A DNA stretch of 64,000 nucleotides from Yeosuana aromativorans (GTDB lineage: Bacteria; Bacteroidota; Bacteroidia; Flavobacteriales; Flavobacteriaceae), in assembly GCF_014646655.1 (NCBI RefSeq), contig NZ_BMNR01000003.1:285049-349048 (forward strand), written 5' to 3'. Shown one piece after another: positions 16,535-25,726 of this stretch. The notes beneath the pieces were generated by a model that did no database searches, had not been told where the DNA came from, and was given only the letters and a program-made list of their open reading frames with translations. The position numbers and the translations under genes were made by a program. The number at the start of each line of letters is the position of its first letter. Positions within the stretch are counted from its first letter, which is position 1.

Positions 16535-17164
16535 TTACATTTCCTTAATAATATTAATCAAAGTAATGATGGAAATAATACCCGTAATGCCACCAATGAT
16601 ATAGTTCATGCTTTTTTGAGAAGCAATGGGCGTGTCTTTTATTTTATGGAAAAAGAACATGTAAAGATATAGCATAACAAATGTGCCCATAGCAGCTCCG
16701 GCCACGTAGGCTATAATACTGATATGGCTAAAATCCAACCAACCAAATGATGCCAGGGTTAAGGTCATATAAGCTTGAAAAGGAATTGGAAACACATTGA
16801 TACTGGACAAAAACATCCCTTGAAAAAACCGACTGTGCTTACTCCGTATGTGAGGTTCTACTTGTGTTGTGGGCTGTTGCTTGGCAACAAACAAATAATA
16901 GACCGTAATGAGCACAAAAATAACAAAAGCAACACGCTGTAAAATATCAATTACCTCTTGATGATTGGATAAGTATTTTGCAAAAATAGCGGCCAGATAC
17001 GTTTGCACTATCACAATTAAACACACGCCTACCGAAAACATAATACCTCTAACGTGTCCTTCCTTTAAACTGATTTTTGCAGCCGTCATATTCAATAAAC
17101 CAGGGGGAATAACCCCTATTAAAGCCACAATGAGTCCTAGAAAAAAGATAATTGTAATGTTCAA
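16535..17164 (-). CDS. LysE/RhtB-type membrane transporter
   Basis: This 209-residue protein has five to six hydrophobic helices. The N-terminal segment FLGLIVALIGVIPPGLLNMTAAK recalls the LysE family of amino-acid exporters. The middle loop (about 93-107) is charged. The substrate cannot be read from sequence. It sits 2 bases after trmB and 3 bases before the alkyltransferase-like gene, so all three are one transcript. Confidence 0.8.
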   Translation of the reverse strand: MNITIIFFLGLIVALIGVIPPGLLNMTAAKISLKEGHVRGIMFSVGVCLIVIVQTYLAAIFAKYLSNHQEVIDILQRVAFVIFVLITVYYLFVAKQQPTTQVEPHIRSKHSRFFQGMFLSSINVFPIPFQAYMTLTLASFGWLDFSHISIIAYVAGAAMGTFVMLYLYMFFFHKIKDTPIASQKSMNYIIGGITGIISIITLINIIKEM

Positions 17165-17166
17165 TG

Positions 17167-17841
17167 CTATTTTATTTTAAACCGAATATACGTAATTGCC
17201 TTGTCTTGTTCTAAATATTGCGACTCATAAAATGTTTGAACGCTCGTAACATCTTCAGGGCTCCCCTCTTGTTTATACACATTATGATTGGCATATAACA
17301 CCTCATGACCTTCACCGTGTAACAACCCGAGCGTGTAACCATGCATAAATTCACTATCGGTTTTTAGGTTGACCACGCCATCTGGCTTTAAAATGGATTT
17401 ATAACGTTGCAAAAATGCTGAATTGGTCATACGGTGTTTGGTACGCTTATATTTTATCTGCGGATCTGGAAAGGTAATCCAGATTTCATTAACTTCATTA
17501 TTGCCAAACGCATAATCAATAAGTTCTATTTGAGTTCTTAAAAACGCTACGTTGTCTAATCCCGTTTCAATGGCCGTTTTGGCACCGCGCCAAAAGCGGG
17601 CACCTTTAATGTCAATACCTATAAAATTTTTATCAGGGTATTTTTGTGCCAGAGCCACCGAATATTCACCTTTTCCACAGCCCAACTCCAACACTAACGG
17701 ATTGTTGTTCTTAAAATACTTTGCATTCCAATTTCCTTTTAATAAAAACTGCTGGTTGACCAACTCGTCCCTAGTTGGTTGAATGACATTTTTGAATGTT
17801 TCGTTTTCTTTAAATCGTTTCAGTTTGTTTTTACTTCCCAC
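17167..17841 (-). CDS. trmB: tRNA (guanine-N7-)-methyltransferase
   Basis: This 224-residue SAM-dependent enzyme makes m7G46 in tRNA. The SAM motif LVLELGCGKGEYSVALAQ lies near residues 49-66, followed by NFIGIDIKGAR. The family motif ITFPDPQIKYKRTKHR is near residues 122-137. It leads the minus-strand operon with the LysE-type transporter and the alkyltransferase-like gene. The start is the only good ATG before the core. Confidence 0.95.
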   Translation of the reverse strand: MGSKNKLKRFKENETFKNVIQPTRDELVNQQFLLKGNWNAKYFKNNNPLVLELGCGKGEYSVALAQKYPDKNFIGIDIKGARFWRGAKTAIETGLDNVAFLRTQIELIDYAFGNNEVNEIWITFPDPQIKYKRTKHRMTNSAFLQRYKSILKPDGVVNLKTDSEFMHGYTLGLLHGEGHEVLYANHNVYKQEGSPEDVTSVQTFYESQYLEQDKAITYIRFKIK

Positions 17842-17886
17842 GCCTTTTTAAAAAATTTTGGTAAAATTAAGGAAACAATTTAGCAT

Positions 17887-17894
17887 TATCTTTG
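17887..17894 (+). promoter_or_regulatory. Predicted -7 box giving a leaderless glycosyltransferase transcript
   Basis: TATCTTTG matches TANNTTTG fully and ends 6 bases before the ATG at 17901. Transcription from it would begin at or next to the start codon. Confidence 0.4.
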
Positions 17895-17900
17895 TTTTAA

Positions 17901-18965
17901 ATGAATTTCAAAAAACGAATTTTAGTTGCGCCCTTAAATTGGGGACTGGGCCACGCTACACGATGCGTCCCAATTATCAATGCGTTGTTGGATCATGAAT
18001 TTGAACCCATTATAGCTAGTGATGGCAATGCTTTAAAGTTACTTCAAAAGGAGTTTCCTTCCCTGACGTGTTTGGAGCTTCCATCCTATCATATTCAATA
18101 TTCCAAACACGGGTTTTTGCTAAAATGGGAGCTTTTAAAATCCGTTCCCAAATTGTTGAAAGCCATTTCCGAAGAAAAAAAGCAAGTTCAACACATCATT
18201 AAAACCTATGATATCAAAGGTATCATTTCTGATAACCGATTTGGTATTTATGACGCAACTGGCCAAATTCCATCGGTTTACATAACACATCAGTTGCGGG
18301 TTTTTAGCGGTTTTACCACTTGGATAACCACCCAATTACATCAACACATCATAAAAAAACACCATGCATGTTGGGTGCCCGATTTTGAAAACACGCCTAA
18401 TTTAAGCGGTCAATTAGGCCATCCAAAAACACACAACATTTCATCAAAATATATAGGTGCATTAAGTAGGTTTTCCTATAAAAAGACAAAGACAATTTGT
18501 GACATTCTGGTGGTTTTGTCCGGTCCAGAACCACAAAGAGGTCTTCTTGAAAACAAGCTTTTATTTGAATTACAGGACTATAAAGGTTCCGTGATTTTTG
18601 TCCAAGGCGTGATGGAACAAACCCAAAAAATCATCCAACAAAATCACATAACCCTCTATAATTTTATGCAAGGTTCAGAACTGGAAAAAACCATTCAACA
18701 AAGCGACATCATCATATCCCGTTCTGGCTATACAACCATTATGGATTTGGCTATCTTAAGAAAGAAAGCGTTTTTTATTCCAACGCCTGGTCAAAGCGAG
18801 CAGTTATATTTAGCTAAACGATTGGATAAATTGGGAATTGCACCGTATTGCAAACAAGCGGATTTTAATATAACTAAACTTAACAATCTGGAGTATTATT
18901 CTGGATTCAGCAATATGGATTTTGGTCAAGCTACAGACTTCAAAACCCTATTTAGCCTTTTCTAA
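17901..18965 (+). CDS. Glycosyltransferase of the GT28/MurG-like fold
   Basis: This 354-residue protein begins with KKRILVAPLNWGLGHATRC, the glycine-rich N-terminal strand-loop of GT-B glycosyltransferases. It has a C-terminal nucleotide-sugar half with SDIIISRSGYTTIMDL and FIPTPGQSEQLYLAKRL (about 272-316). Sugar donor and acceptor are not determined; an envelope or lipid glycan is likely. It converges on the histidine kinase gene with an 18-base overlap of the two 3' ends. Confidence 0.82.
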   Translation: MNFKKRILVAPLNWGLGHATRCVPIINALLDHEFEPIIASDGNALKLLQKEFPSLTCLELPSYHIQYSKHGFLLKWELLKSVPKLLKAISEEKKQVQHIIKTYDIKGIISDNRFGIYDATGQIPSVYITHQLRVFSGFTTWITTQLHQHIIKKHHACWVPDFENTPNLSGQLGHPKTHNISSKYIGALSRFSYKKTKTICDILVVLSGPEPQRGLLENKLLFELQDYKGSVIFVQGVMEQTQKIIQQNHITLYNFMQGSELEKTIQQSDIIISRSGYTTIMDLAILRKKAFFIPTPGQSEQLYLAKRLDKLGIAPYCKQADFNITKLNNLEYYSGFSNMDFGQATDFKTLFSLF

Positions 18966-19991
18966 GGTGAATGAAAATTCACTGCCCACACCGTATTCAC
19001 TCTCTACATATATTTTCTCATCATGGGCTTCTATGATATGTTTTACAATGGATAGCCCCAAACCAGAACCACCTTCAGTCCTAGAGCCGCTTTTGTCAAC
19101 CCTGTAAAAGCGTTCAAACAATCTGGGAAGATGCGCTTTGCCTATGCCAATACCGTTATCGGTAATGCGAACTATAACCTTGTTTTTTATGAGGTTTTCT
19201 ATGCTTATCTCAGTCGTTCCCTTTTCACGTCCGTATTTTATGGAGTTCACAATGAGGTTTATCAACACTTGCTGAATGCGTTCTTTATCAGCATTGACCA
19301 AAATGGGCTTGGGATAATCTGTATCAAAAGTAAGTGTGATTTTTTTCTTATTGGCACGCATTTCAAACATATCAAACACATTCTTGACCATTTCAACAAT
19401 ATCAAATGTTTCAATTTTAAGCCTTAAATCACCTATCTCCAGTTTGGTTATCATGTCTAGGTCATTGACAATGTAAACCAATCGCTCTACACCTTTACTG
19501 GCGCGTTCCAGATATTTTTTCCTGATTTTCTCGTCATTCATGGCGCCATCCAGTAAGGTTAAAATATAACCTTGTACCGTAAATAATGGCGTTTTTAGTT
19601 CGTGCGATACATTACCAAAAAACTCTTTTCTGTATTGGTCACGAACTTTTAAGGTTTCTATTTCCAGTTTTTTATCGCGGGCAAACTTGTCAATTTCCTG
19701 GGTTAATGTTCCCATATCAGTATTGATTGGGCCACGGGTTAAGTTGGTAGACTCCAGCAGGGTTAAATCGTCATATATTTTCTTGACTCGCTTATAGATA
19801 AATCGTTCCACCCGAAACTGGACCACAATAAATGAAAACACATAACAAACCAATGAAAACCCTACAATCAACAGCCAATTAACAGTATAGAAACTGTATA
19901 AAAAAACACCCATTAAGAGCGTTATAAAAAGCGTTATATAGAGCGACGTTTTAATCGCAAACTTATATGTTTTTTTAAATTTTACCCGCAT
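18948..19991 (-). CDS. Sensor histidine kinase, PhoR-like
   Basis: This 347-residue kinase has two adjacent N-terminal transmembrane helices (about 13-34 and 38-58) and almost no periplasmic part. The H-box FFGNVSHELKTPLFTVQGY carries the phosphoacceptor H130, followed by the ATPase motifs (N-box near LINLIVNSIKYG, then DNGIGIG and GGSGLGLSIVKH). The layout matches PhoR-type kinases of Bacteroidota. It overlaps the response regulator gene by one base and is its evident partner. Confidence 0.9.
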   Translation of the reverse strand: MRVKFKKTYKFAIKTSLYITLFITLLMGVFLYSFYTVNWLLIVGFSLVCYVFSFIVVQFRVERFIYKRVKKIYDDLTLLESTNLTRGPINTDMGTLTQEIDKFARDKKLEIETLKVRDQYRKEFFGNVSHELKTPLFTVQGYILTLLDGAMNDEKIRKKYLERASKGVERLVYIVNDLDMITKLEIGDLRLKIETFDIVEMVKNVFDMFEMRANKKKITLTFDTDYPKPILVNADKERIQQVLINLIVNSIKYGREKGTTEISIENLIKNKVIVRITDNGIGIGKAHLPRLFERFYRVDKSGSRTEGGSGLGLSIVKHIIEAHDEKIYVESEYGVGSEFSFTLEKAK

Positions 19992-20671
19992 TAATCTACA
20001 AACTTATAGCCAACTCCTTTAACCGTTTTAAAGCAATCATCACCTATTTTTTCTCTTAGTTTTCTAATGTGAACATCGATGGTGCGGCCACCAACCACAA
20101 CCTCATTGCCCCAAACTTTATCAAGAATTTCATCGCGCTTAAATACTTTCCCCGGTTTTGAGGCTAATAAAGATAACAATTCAAATTCTTTTCTGGGCAA
20201 GATAATCTCTTTTCCTTTTAAAATAATTTTATACTCATCCCTGTTTATTACCAGGTTTCCTATTTTAACGGTATCATCAACTTCTGGCTCCTTAAACCGT
20301 CTCAAAAGCGCTTTCACTTTACTGACCAAGACTTTTGGCTTGATAGGTTTTGTAATATAATCATCGGCACCGGCATCAAAACCGGCCACTTGTGAATAAT
20401 CTTCTCCTCTGGCGGTTAAAAAGGTAATGATACAATCTTTTAAATCTGGGTTTTTTCTGATGATTTCACAAGCTTCAATGCCGTCCATTTCGGGCATCAT
20501 CACATCAAGAATGATTAAATGGGGCAACTCCTTTTTTGCTTTTTTTACGGCTTCTAAACCATTTTCAGCAGTAATTACCTGATAGCCTTCGTTTGATAAA
20601 TTATACCCAACTATTTCTAAAATATCGGGTTCATCATCAACTAAAAGTATTTTAATGTCCTTTTTATTCAT
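19991..20671 (-). CDS. OmpR/PhoB-family response regulator
   Basis: This 226-residue regulator has a receiver domain (1-120; acidic pair DDE at 12-14, phosphoacceptor D56, lysine in ITKPIKP) and a winged-helix output domain (about 135-226, with GRTIDVHIRKLREKIG). It pairs with the kinase encoded one base downstream. The upstream gap to 20875 carries the inverted repeat ATGACTTACAGTCAT at 20767-20781, a possible operator. Phosphate as the signal is only suggested by family resemblance. Confidence 0.92.
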   Translation of the reverse strand: MNKKDIKILLVDDEPDILEIVGYNLSNEGYQVITAENGLEAVKKAKKELPHLIILDVMMPEMDGIEACEIIRKNPDLKDCIITFLTARGEDYSQVAGFDAGADDYITKPIKPKVLVSKVKALLRRFKEPEVDDTVKIGNLVINRDEYKIILKGKEIILPRKEFELLSLLASKPGKVFKRDEILDKVWGNEVVVGGRTIDVHIRKLREKIGDDCFKTVKGVGYKFVD

Positions 20672-20766
20672 CTTGTAACTAAGGTTAAATGTCTTTTACG
20701 AAGTAAAGATAAAATTAATAACACAGATTTATATAAAATTTAATATAATTAACCTTAAGGTAACGT

Positions 20767-20781
20767 ATGACTTACAGTCAT
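20767..20781. promoter_or_regulatory. Inverted repeat between the response regulator and a T9SS gene
   Basis: ATGACTTACAGTCAT has perfect six-base arms around a 3-base centre. It differs by one base in spacing from the CRP/FNR-like sites, and no -7 box lies 36.5 bases away, so a different regulator is likely. Confidence 0.35.
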
Positions 20782-20874
20782 TTAACTTTTCGATTAAAAA
20801 CATTTTTTTTTAACACTACTTTGGTATACATTTTGAACAAAATCGTTTAAATTTAACTAGTTAAAAAACCTACT

Positions 20875-21216
20875 ATGCAAAAAAACTACGTTGTAACACT
20901 TATTGTTTTGTTTTTGTTTTTGATATCTGCCCCAGGATTTTCTCAAACAACAGCAACTAAACTGCCCCAACAAGAGCATATTGAAGGGCTCTCCATATAC
21001 CCAAATCCCGTGAGCAATGGTAAACAATATATATACATTACCTCAAAACGCGGATTAAACAAAACCATTGCTGTTTATAATGTGTTGGGGAAACAAATTT
21101 CCTCAACCCTATTAACAGGCAAAGAATTTAATATTTCGCAACTCAGTACGGGCGTTTATATTTTAAAGATTACCGAAAACAACACTAGTGAAACTAGAAA
21201 ATTAGTGATAAAGTAA
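20875..21216 (+). CDS. Small secreted protein with a T9SS sorting domain
   Basis: This 113-residue protein has a signal peptide (about 1-23, ending GFSQT) and then consists almost wholly of a type A T9SS C-terminal domain. Its marks are LSIYPNPVSNGKQYIYI, then VYNVLGKQI and the ending TRKLVIK. There is no room for a cargo domain, so it is either a minimal secreted product or the remnant of a larger one. A hairpin terminator follows at 21237-21262. Confidence 0.82.
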   Translation: MQKNYVVTLIVLFLFLISAPGFSQTTATKLPQQEHIEGLSIYPNPVSNGKQYIYITSKRGLNKTIAVYNVLGKQISSTLLTGKEFNISQLSTGVYILKITENNTSETRKLVIK

Positions 21217-21236
21217 CCGTAACGTTATTTCATTGT

Positions 21237-21262
21237 AAAAAAACAGCCCTTTGGCTGTTTTT
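21237..21262 (+). terminator. Terminator after the small T9SS gene
   Basis: AAACAGCC and GGCTGTTT arms (21241-21260) around CTTT, with A and T runs outside, form a typical hairpin. Confidence 0.8.
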
Positions 21263-21323
21263 TTTGTTTTATGTGCATTTAAATTCTTATTTTTATGATT
21301 CAATTAATTAATCCTCTCATATT

Positions 21324-23099
21324 ATGAAAAAACTTTACATTTTATTTTTTACGATTTTAATTTCTGGCGTTTCTTTTGGGCAATCGGTATTTATCAATGA
21401 AATCCATTATGATGACTCAGGCGCTAGTGATTCTGGTGAAGGCTTTGAAATTGCCGGGCCTGCTGGTACTGATTTAAGCACATACACAGTGACTTTATAT
21501 AATGGAAGTAACAGCTCGGCTTACAATACTATTGGATTATCAGGAACCATTCCTGATGAAGGAGGCTCTGGCTATGGAGCTGTTTGGTTTGGTCTTCCGA
21601 CCAATGGTATGCAAAATGGCTCTCCTGATGGTCTTTCGCTTGATAACGGTGGAACTTTAATTCAATTTTTAAGCTATGAAGGTACTATAACTGCAATTGG
21701 TGGTGCTGCTGATACTGTGCTTTCCACAGATATAGGAGTTTCTGAAACAAACTCAACTCCCGTTGGTTACTCCTTACAATTAACTGGAAGTGGTACCGAT
21801 TATACAAATTTCACTTGGGCTACTGAATCAGCTGCAACTCATGGGGCAATAAATACTGGACAAACCTTTGGTACACCTGTTCCTTCCCTTACTATTAGTG
21901 ACGGTCCAGCAAATGGAGACACATTGGTTGGCGATCCCGAAACAGCAACTGCAAACAATGCGAATGTTGATTTTACAACAACAAACTTTGATATGTCCAA
22001 CGATGCAGGAGGAGGTGTAAGTGACAATTCAGGTGACGGGTATATTATATGGTCTGTAGAAAACACCAATGGCAATGTGTTTGTAGATGGCGGTAGTGTG
22101 TTTACATCAAACGATCCTAATACAACATACCCTATAACAGGTTTAGCTGTTGGGGAGACCTATTTTTTTAGAGCAGAATTGGTAGACAACAATGGTGATC
22201 CATTAAGTTCCCCTATAGTGTATTCATTTACCATGACCATCGCTACATATACAGATGTTCCTGATTTGGCAACACTTAGAAGTCAAGTTGTTGACCCTGA
22301 TTTATATTACCGTGTCACTGGACCCGTAATCAATACTTGGTCTGTCCCTGACACTGCATTAACCATGTATTTTCAAGATGGAACAGCAGGTATTATGGTC
22401 TACGACCCTAATTATTCAACACATGCATATAATACAGGTGATGCTGTGTCAAACATTAGAGGTCATTTAGAAGAAGTAAGCGGCGTATTGCAATTAATCC
22501 CAAGTGATGCTGACTGGGCTACACCAACTACAACTGGAAACAGTCCCGCTGTTCCAACAGTTACCATAGCTACTCTCCTGACCAATTGGAACGATTATGA
22601 ATCTCAATTGGTTAATATTAATAACGCTACTTTTGCTGATGCTGGTGGTACATTTGTTACTGCTATTGGTTCCACAGGAAATTACAATATTTCTGATTCT
22701 AGTGGCACCACAATTTTTAGAAGTGCGTTTAGTAACGCTGATTACATTGGTTCAACCATCCCTTCAGGGAATCAAAATCTTGTTGTTATTGTTTCTGAGT
22801 ATTTCGGAACAGTTCAAGTAACTTCTAGAAGTTTATCAGACATTACCCTAGATTCAAAATCATTTGAACTGAATTCATTTAAAATGTACCCAAATCCAAC
22901 AAGTTTAGGATATGTCAAACTTTTAAGCAAAAATAATGCGCCTATGACCATATCGGTTTTTGATATGTTAGGCAAACAAGTGCTTCATAAAGCGGTTAAA
23001 AACAACACCCTTGATGTATCTAGTTTAAAGACTGGTTTATATCTTATGAAAGTATCTCAAGATAATGCGAGCATCACTAAAAAATTAGTGGTTCAATAA
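21324..23099 (+). CDS. Large secreted protein with lamin-tail-like and T9SS sorting domains
   Basis: This 591-residue protein has a signal peptide (1-20), a lamin-tail-like domain starting VFINEIHYDDSGASDSGEGF (about 22-175), and a fibronectin-like section. A region resembling the OB-like DUF5689 domain follows (about 305-500, with VYDPNYSTHAYNTGDAV). It ends in a T9SS type A sorting domain (FKMYPNPTSLG to KKLVVQ). Lamin-tail domains often adjoin secreted nucleases, but no nuclease motif is present. It is probably surface-attached or secreted through T9SS; its activity is unknown. Confidence 0.85.
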   Translation: MKKLYILFFTILISGVSFGQSVFINEIHYDDSGASDSGEGFEIAGPAGTDLSTYTVTLYNGSNSSAYNTIGLSGTIPDEGGSGYGAVWFGLPTNGMQNGSPDGLSLDNGGTLIQFLSYEGTITAIGGAADTVLSTDIGVSETNSTPVGYSLQLTGSGTDYTNFTWATESAATHGAINTGQTFGTPVPSLTISDGPANGDTLVGDPETATANNANVDFTTTNFDMSNDAGGGVSDNSGDGYIIWSVENTNGNVFVDGGSVFTSNDPNTTYPITGLAVGETYFFRAELVDNNGDPLSSPIVYSFTMTIATYTDVPDLATLRSQVVDPDLYYRVTGPVINTWSVPDTALTMYFQDGTAGIMVYDPNYSTHAYNTGDAVSNIRGHLEEVSGVLQLIPSDADWATPTTTGNSPAVPTVTIATLLTNWNDYESQLVNINNATFADAGGTFVTAIGSTGNYNISDSSGTTIFRSAFSNADYIGSTIPSGNQNLVVIVSEYFGTVQVTSRSLSDITLDSKSFELNSFKMYPNPTSLGYVKLLSKNNAPMTISVFDMLGKQVLHKAVKNNTLDVSSLKTGLYLMKVSQDNASITKKLVVQ

Positions 23100-23120
23100 G
23101 CATAATTCCATTTTATTTTA

Positions 23121-23147
23121 AAGGCGTTGCAGTAGCAACGCCTTTTT
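23121..23147 (+). terminator. Terminator after the lamin-tail T9SS gene
   Basis: Perfect 10-base arms AAGGCGTTGC and GCAACGCCTT around AGTA, followed by a T run. Confidence 0.85.
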
Positions 23148-23183
23148 TATTCATCATAAAATGCCATACTTTTGCATGGTATG

Positions 23184-23226
23184 TTCTCGATACAAAATTG
23201 ACATGCAATTTTCACTCGAACTGACA
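23184..23226 (+). repeat. Dispersed palindromic repeat, family 1, copy 1
   Basis: TTCTCGATAC and CACTCGAACTGACA flank an inner hairpin (AAAATTG ACATG CAATTTT). The flanks recur at 43591-43634 and, inverted, at 43536-43575 with different but still complementary inner arms. Confidence 0.75.
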
Positions 23227-23234
23227 ATTTTTAA

Positions 23235-24215
23235 ATGATAGACACTAATGCCATTTTTAATATTGATTCTGAACAAGCGTTCCATGAGATGGCCTTGGAT
23301 GTTTTTAACTATCAATTTAAGAACAATAAAGTCTATCGGTCGTTTTGTGATTTGCTGTATATCCACCCCAGTGATGTGCAGAACATAGAACAGATTCCGT
23401 TTTTACCCATTCAGTTTTTTAAAACCCATACTGTTGTCAATTCACAGAATCCTGTGCAAACAACGTTCACAAGTTCAGGAACTACCGGAAGTGCCACAAG
23501 CAGACATGGCGTTACTGATCTTTCCATTTATGAAAGAAGCTTTCAGAAAGGATTCGAACACTTTTATGGTGCTGTTCAAGAGTATGTGGTTTTAGCCTTG
23601 TTACCGTCGTATCTGGAGCGTCAAGGCTCGTCCTTAATTTATATGGTCGACGCCATGATTAAGCAATCCAAGCATCCTGAAAGCGGATTTTACCTTAGCA
23701 ATTTGGATGAATTAAAAAACACTTTAATCCAATTGGATTCCAAAGGAAAAAAGGTTTTGCTTATTGGCGTGTCTTTTGCTTTATTGGATTTGATTGAAAC
23801 CTATCAATTTCAATTAAGCTATACCATTGTTATGGAAACTGGCGGTATGAAAGGACGACGAAAAGAATTGATTCGGGATGAACTTCACGACTTGTTAAAA
23901 CAAGGTTTTGGTGTGGATACCATTCATAGTGAATATGGTATGACCGAACTGTTGAGCCAAGCCTATTCCAAAGGTAATGGTCATTTTGATTGTCCGCCTT
24001 GGATGCGTGTTTTAACCCGTGACACTGAAGATGCATTACATATTCAAAGTATAGGAAAAACAGGAGGCATCAATATCATTGATTTGGCCAATATAAATTC
24101 ATGCTCGTTTATTGCCACACAAGACTTAGGGCGTGTTCACCAAAACGGTTCGTTTGAAGTCATTGGCCGTTTTGACCATTCTGATATTCGAGGCTGTAAT
24201 TTAATGGTGCTTTAG
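23235..24215 (+). CDS. LuxE-like acyl-protein synthetase / acyl-activating protein
   Basis: This 326-residue protein resembles the LuxE branch of acyl-adenylating enzymes. The phosphate-binding loop TFTSSGTTGSATSRHG lies near residues 76-91, and a later HSEYGMTELLSQAYS (about 230-244) matches the adenylation-site motif YGMTE. It lacks the large C-terminal lid of full acyl-CoA ligases. No luciferase or reductase genes are nearby, so luminescence is not implied; activation of an acyl group for a cell-surface or lipid product is more likely. Confidence 0.75.
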   Translation: MIDTNAIFNIDSEQAFHEMALDVFNYQFKNNKVYRSFCDLLYIHPSDVQNIEQIPFLPIQFFKTHTVVNSQNPVQTTFTSSGTTGSATSRHGVTDLSIYERSFQKGFEHFYGAVQEYVVLALLPSYLERQGSSLIYMVDAMIKQSKHPESGFYLSNLDELKNTLIQLDSKGKKVLLIGVSFALLDLIETYQFQLSYTIVMETGGMKGRRKELIRDELHDLLKQGFGVDTIHSEYGMTELLSQAYSKGNGHFDCPPWMRVLTRDTEDALHIQSIGKTGGINIIDLANINSCSFIATQDLGRVHQNGSFEVIGRFDHSDIRGCNLMVL

Positions 24216-24314
24216 TTTTAAAACTACACACATTTTATGTAAGGTTTAAAGAGCTTTTACGACCAAAACAACAGTTATGAAAAAGAAAATTTTTATAGCT
24301 GGTTGGTTAGTTTT

Positions 24315-24345
24315 AAAGCCTGATAATCCCTATCAGGCTTTTTTT
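24315..24345. terminator. Bidirectional terminator before the 3' end of tyrS
   Basis: AAAGCCTGATA (24315-24325) and TATCAGGCTTT (24331-24341) form an 11-base stem with a 5-base loop and flanking A/T runs between converging genes. Confidence 0.8.
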
Positions 24346-25639
24346 ATGAGATACGTAAAATGAAATAATTTTTTTTGCCTCGTTGCAACAATACAAATTT
24401 GTCATTGATTAAGTCTGATTCCGTAATGGTATAGCCCTCTTTGACTTTTTCTTTGTTGACCGAAATGGAGTTTTCCTTTAAGGCGCGTCTGGCCTCACCA
24501 TTTGATTTTAAAAATCCACCTTGTTCAGCCAAAGCTGCAATGATGTCCAGCCCGTTTTCAATATCAGCTTTAGCAATCTCTGTTTGCGGCACACCATCAA
24601 ACACATCCAAAAAGGTCTGCTCATTCAAGTGTTTTAAATCGTCACCGGTTGAGTTTCCAAATAAAATATTACTAGCTTTTATAGCATTCTCCAAATCCTC
24701 CTGAGAGTGAACCATAATGGTAATTTCTTCAGCCAAACGCTTCTGTAACACTCGTAAATGTGGCGCTTCTTGGTGTTCTTTTACCAAGGCATTAATCTCA
24801 TCTTCAGATAAAAACGTAAAAATCTTAATATACTTTTCAGCATCTTCATCACTGGAGTTGAGCCAATATTGATAGAATTTATACGGTGAGGTTCTATTGG
24901 CATCCAGCCAAACGTTACCGCCTTCAGATTTTCCAAATTTGGAACCGTCCGACTTAGTGATGAGTGGACAGGTAATGGCATATCCCTTACCGTTTCCTAT
25001 TCGTCTTATCAATTCAGTACCGGTAGTGATATTTCCCCATTGGTCGCTACCCCCCATTTGGATGGTACAGTTTTTCTCTTGATATAAATGCAAAAAGTCA
25101 TAGCCTTGCACCAACTGATAGGTGAATTCGGTAAAACTCATGCCCTCAGAAGCATCTGATGAAATCCTGTTTTTTACAGAATCTTTGGCCATCATGTAGT
25201 TTACGGTAATATGCTTACCTACATCACGAATAAATCCCAAGAATGAAAAGTCTTTCATCCAGTCGTAATTATTTACCAAAATAGCCGCATTATCAGCATC
25301 ACTTTCAAAATCAAGAAAATGGGCCAGCTGTTTTTTTATGGCTTCCTGATTATGGCGCAAGGTGGTTTCGTCCAACAAATTCCGCTCATTGGATTTTCCG
25401 GATGGATCACCAATCATTCCGGTTGCACCGCCAACCAATGCCACCGGACGATGGCCACAGCGTTGGTAATGTGCCAACAACATGATGGGCACCAAATTGC
25501 CAATGTGTAAAGAATCTGCCGTGGGGTCAAAGCCTACATAAGCACTGCGCATGCCTTCCATTAAATGTTCTTCTGCGCCTGGCATAACGGTGTGTATCAT
25601 GCCTCTCCAAGTCAATTCTTCAACAAAATTCTTTATCAT
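24344..25639 (-). CDS. tyrS: Tyrosyl-tRNA synthetase
   Basis: This 431-residue class I synthetase has a HIGH-type motif ([12 protein letters not shown] near residues 42-53), a KMSKS-like motif as KFGKSEGG (about 231-238), and a C-terminal S4-type RNA-binding domain ([15 protein letters not shown] onward). It is monocistronic. A full -7 match, TATCTTTG, lies on the minus strand at 25666-25673. Confidence 0.96.
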   Translation of the reverse strand: MIKNFVEELTWRGMIHTVMPGAEEHLMEGMRSAYVGFDPTADSLHIGNLVPIMLLAHYQRCGHRPVALVGGATGMIGDPSGKSNERNLLDETTLRHNQEAIKKQLAHFLDFESDADNAAILVNNYDWMKDFSFLGFIRDVGKHITVNYMMAKDSVKNRISSDASEGMSFTEFTYQLVQGYDFLHLYQEKNCTIQMGGSDQWGNITTGTELIRRIGNGKGYAITCPLITKSDGSKFGKSEGGNVWLDANRTSPYKFYQYWLNSSDEDAEKYIKIFTFLSEDEINALVKEHQEAPHLRVLQKRLAEEITIMVHSQEDLENAIKASNILFGNSTGDDLKHLNEQTFLDVFDGVPQTEIAKADIENGLDIIAALAEQGGFLKSNGEARRALKENSISVNKEKVKEGYTITESDLINDKFVLLQRGKKNYFILRIS

Positions 25640-25665
25640 GTTTTAATATTTTTGGTAATCTACGG

Positions 25666-25673
25666 CAAAGATA
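25666..25673 (-). promoter_or_regulatory. Predicted -7 box of tyrS
   Basis: The minus strand reads TATCTTTG, a full TANNTTTG match, about 27 bases upstream of the tyrS ATG. Confidence 0.5.
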
Positions 25674-25726
25674 AAAATCAATGTATAATTACTGCCGAAT
25701 TATGAATAATTCTTTACATTAGTTGC

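Noticed and set aside
20767-20781. ATGACTTACAGTCAT as a sixth CRP/FNR-like regulon site
   Set aside because: The spacing of the arms is one base longer, and no -7 box is found 36.5 bases away on either strand.
23235-24215. LuxE-like gene as part of a bioluminescence cluster
   Set aside because: No luciferase (luxAB) or fatty acid reductase gene lies nearby, and LuxE-like proteins are widespread in non-luminous Bacteroidota.
24277-24363. A 28-codon open frame starting MKKKIFIAGW, just before the tyrS 3' end
   Set aside because: It runs through the terminator hairpin and into tyrS antisense, and has no family resemblance or coding bias.
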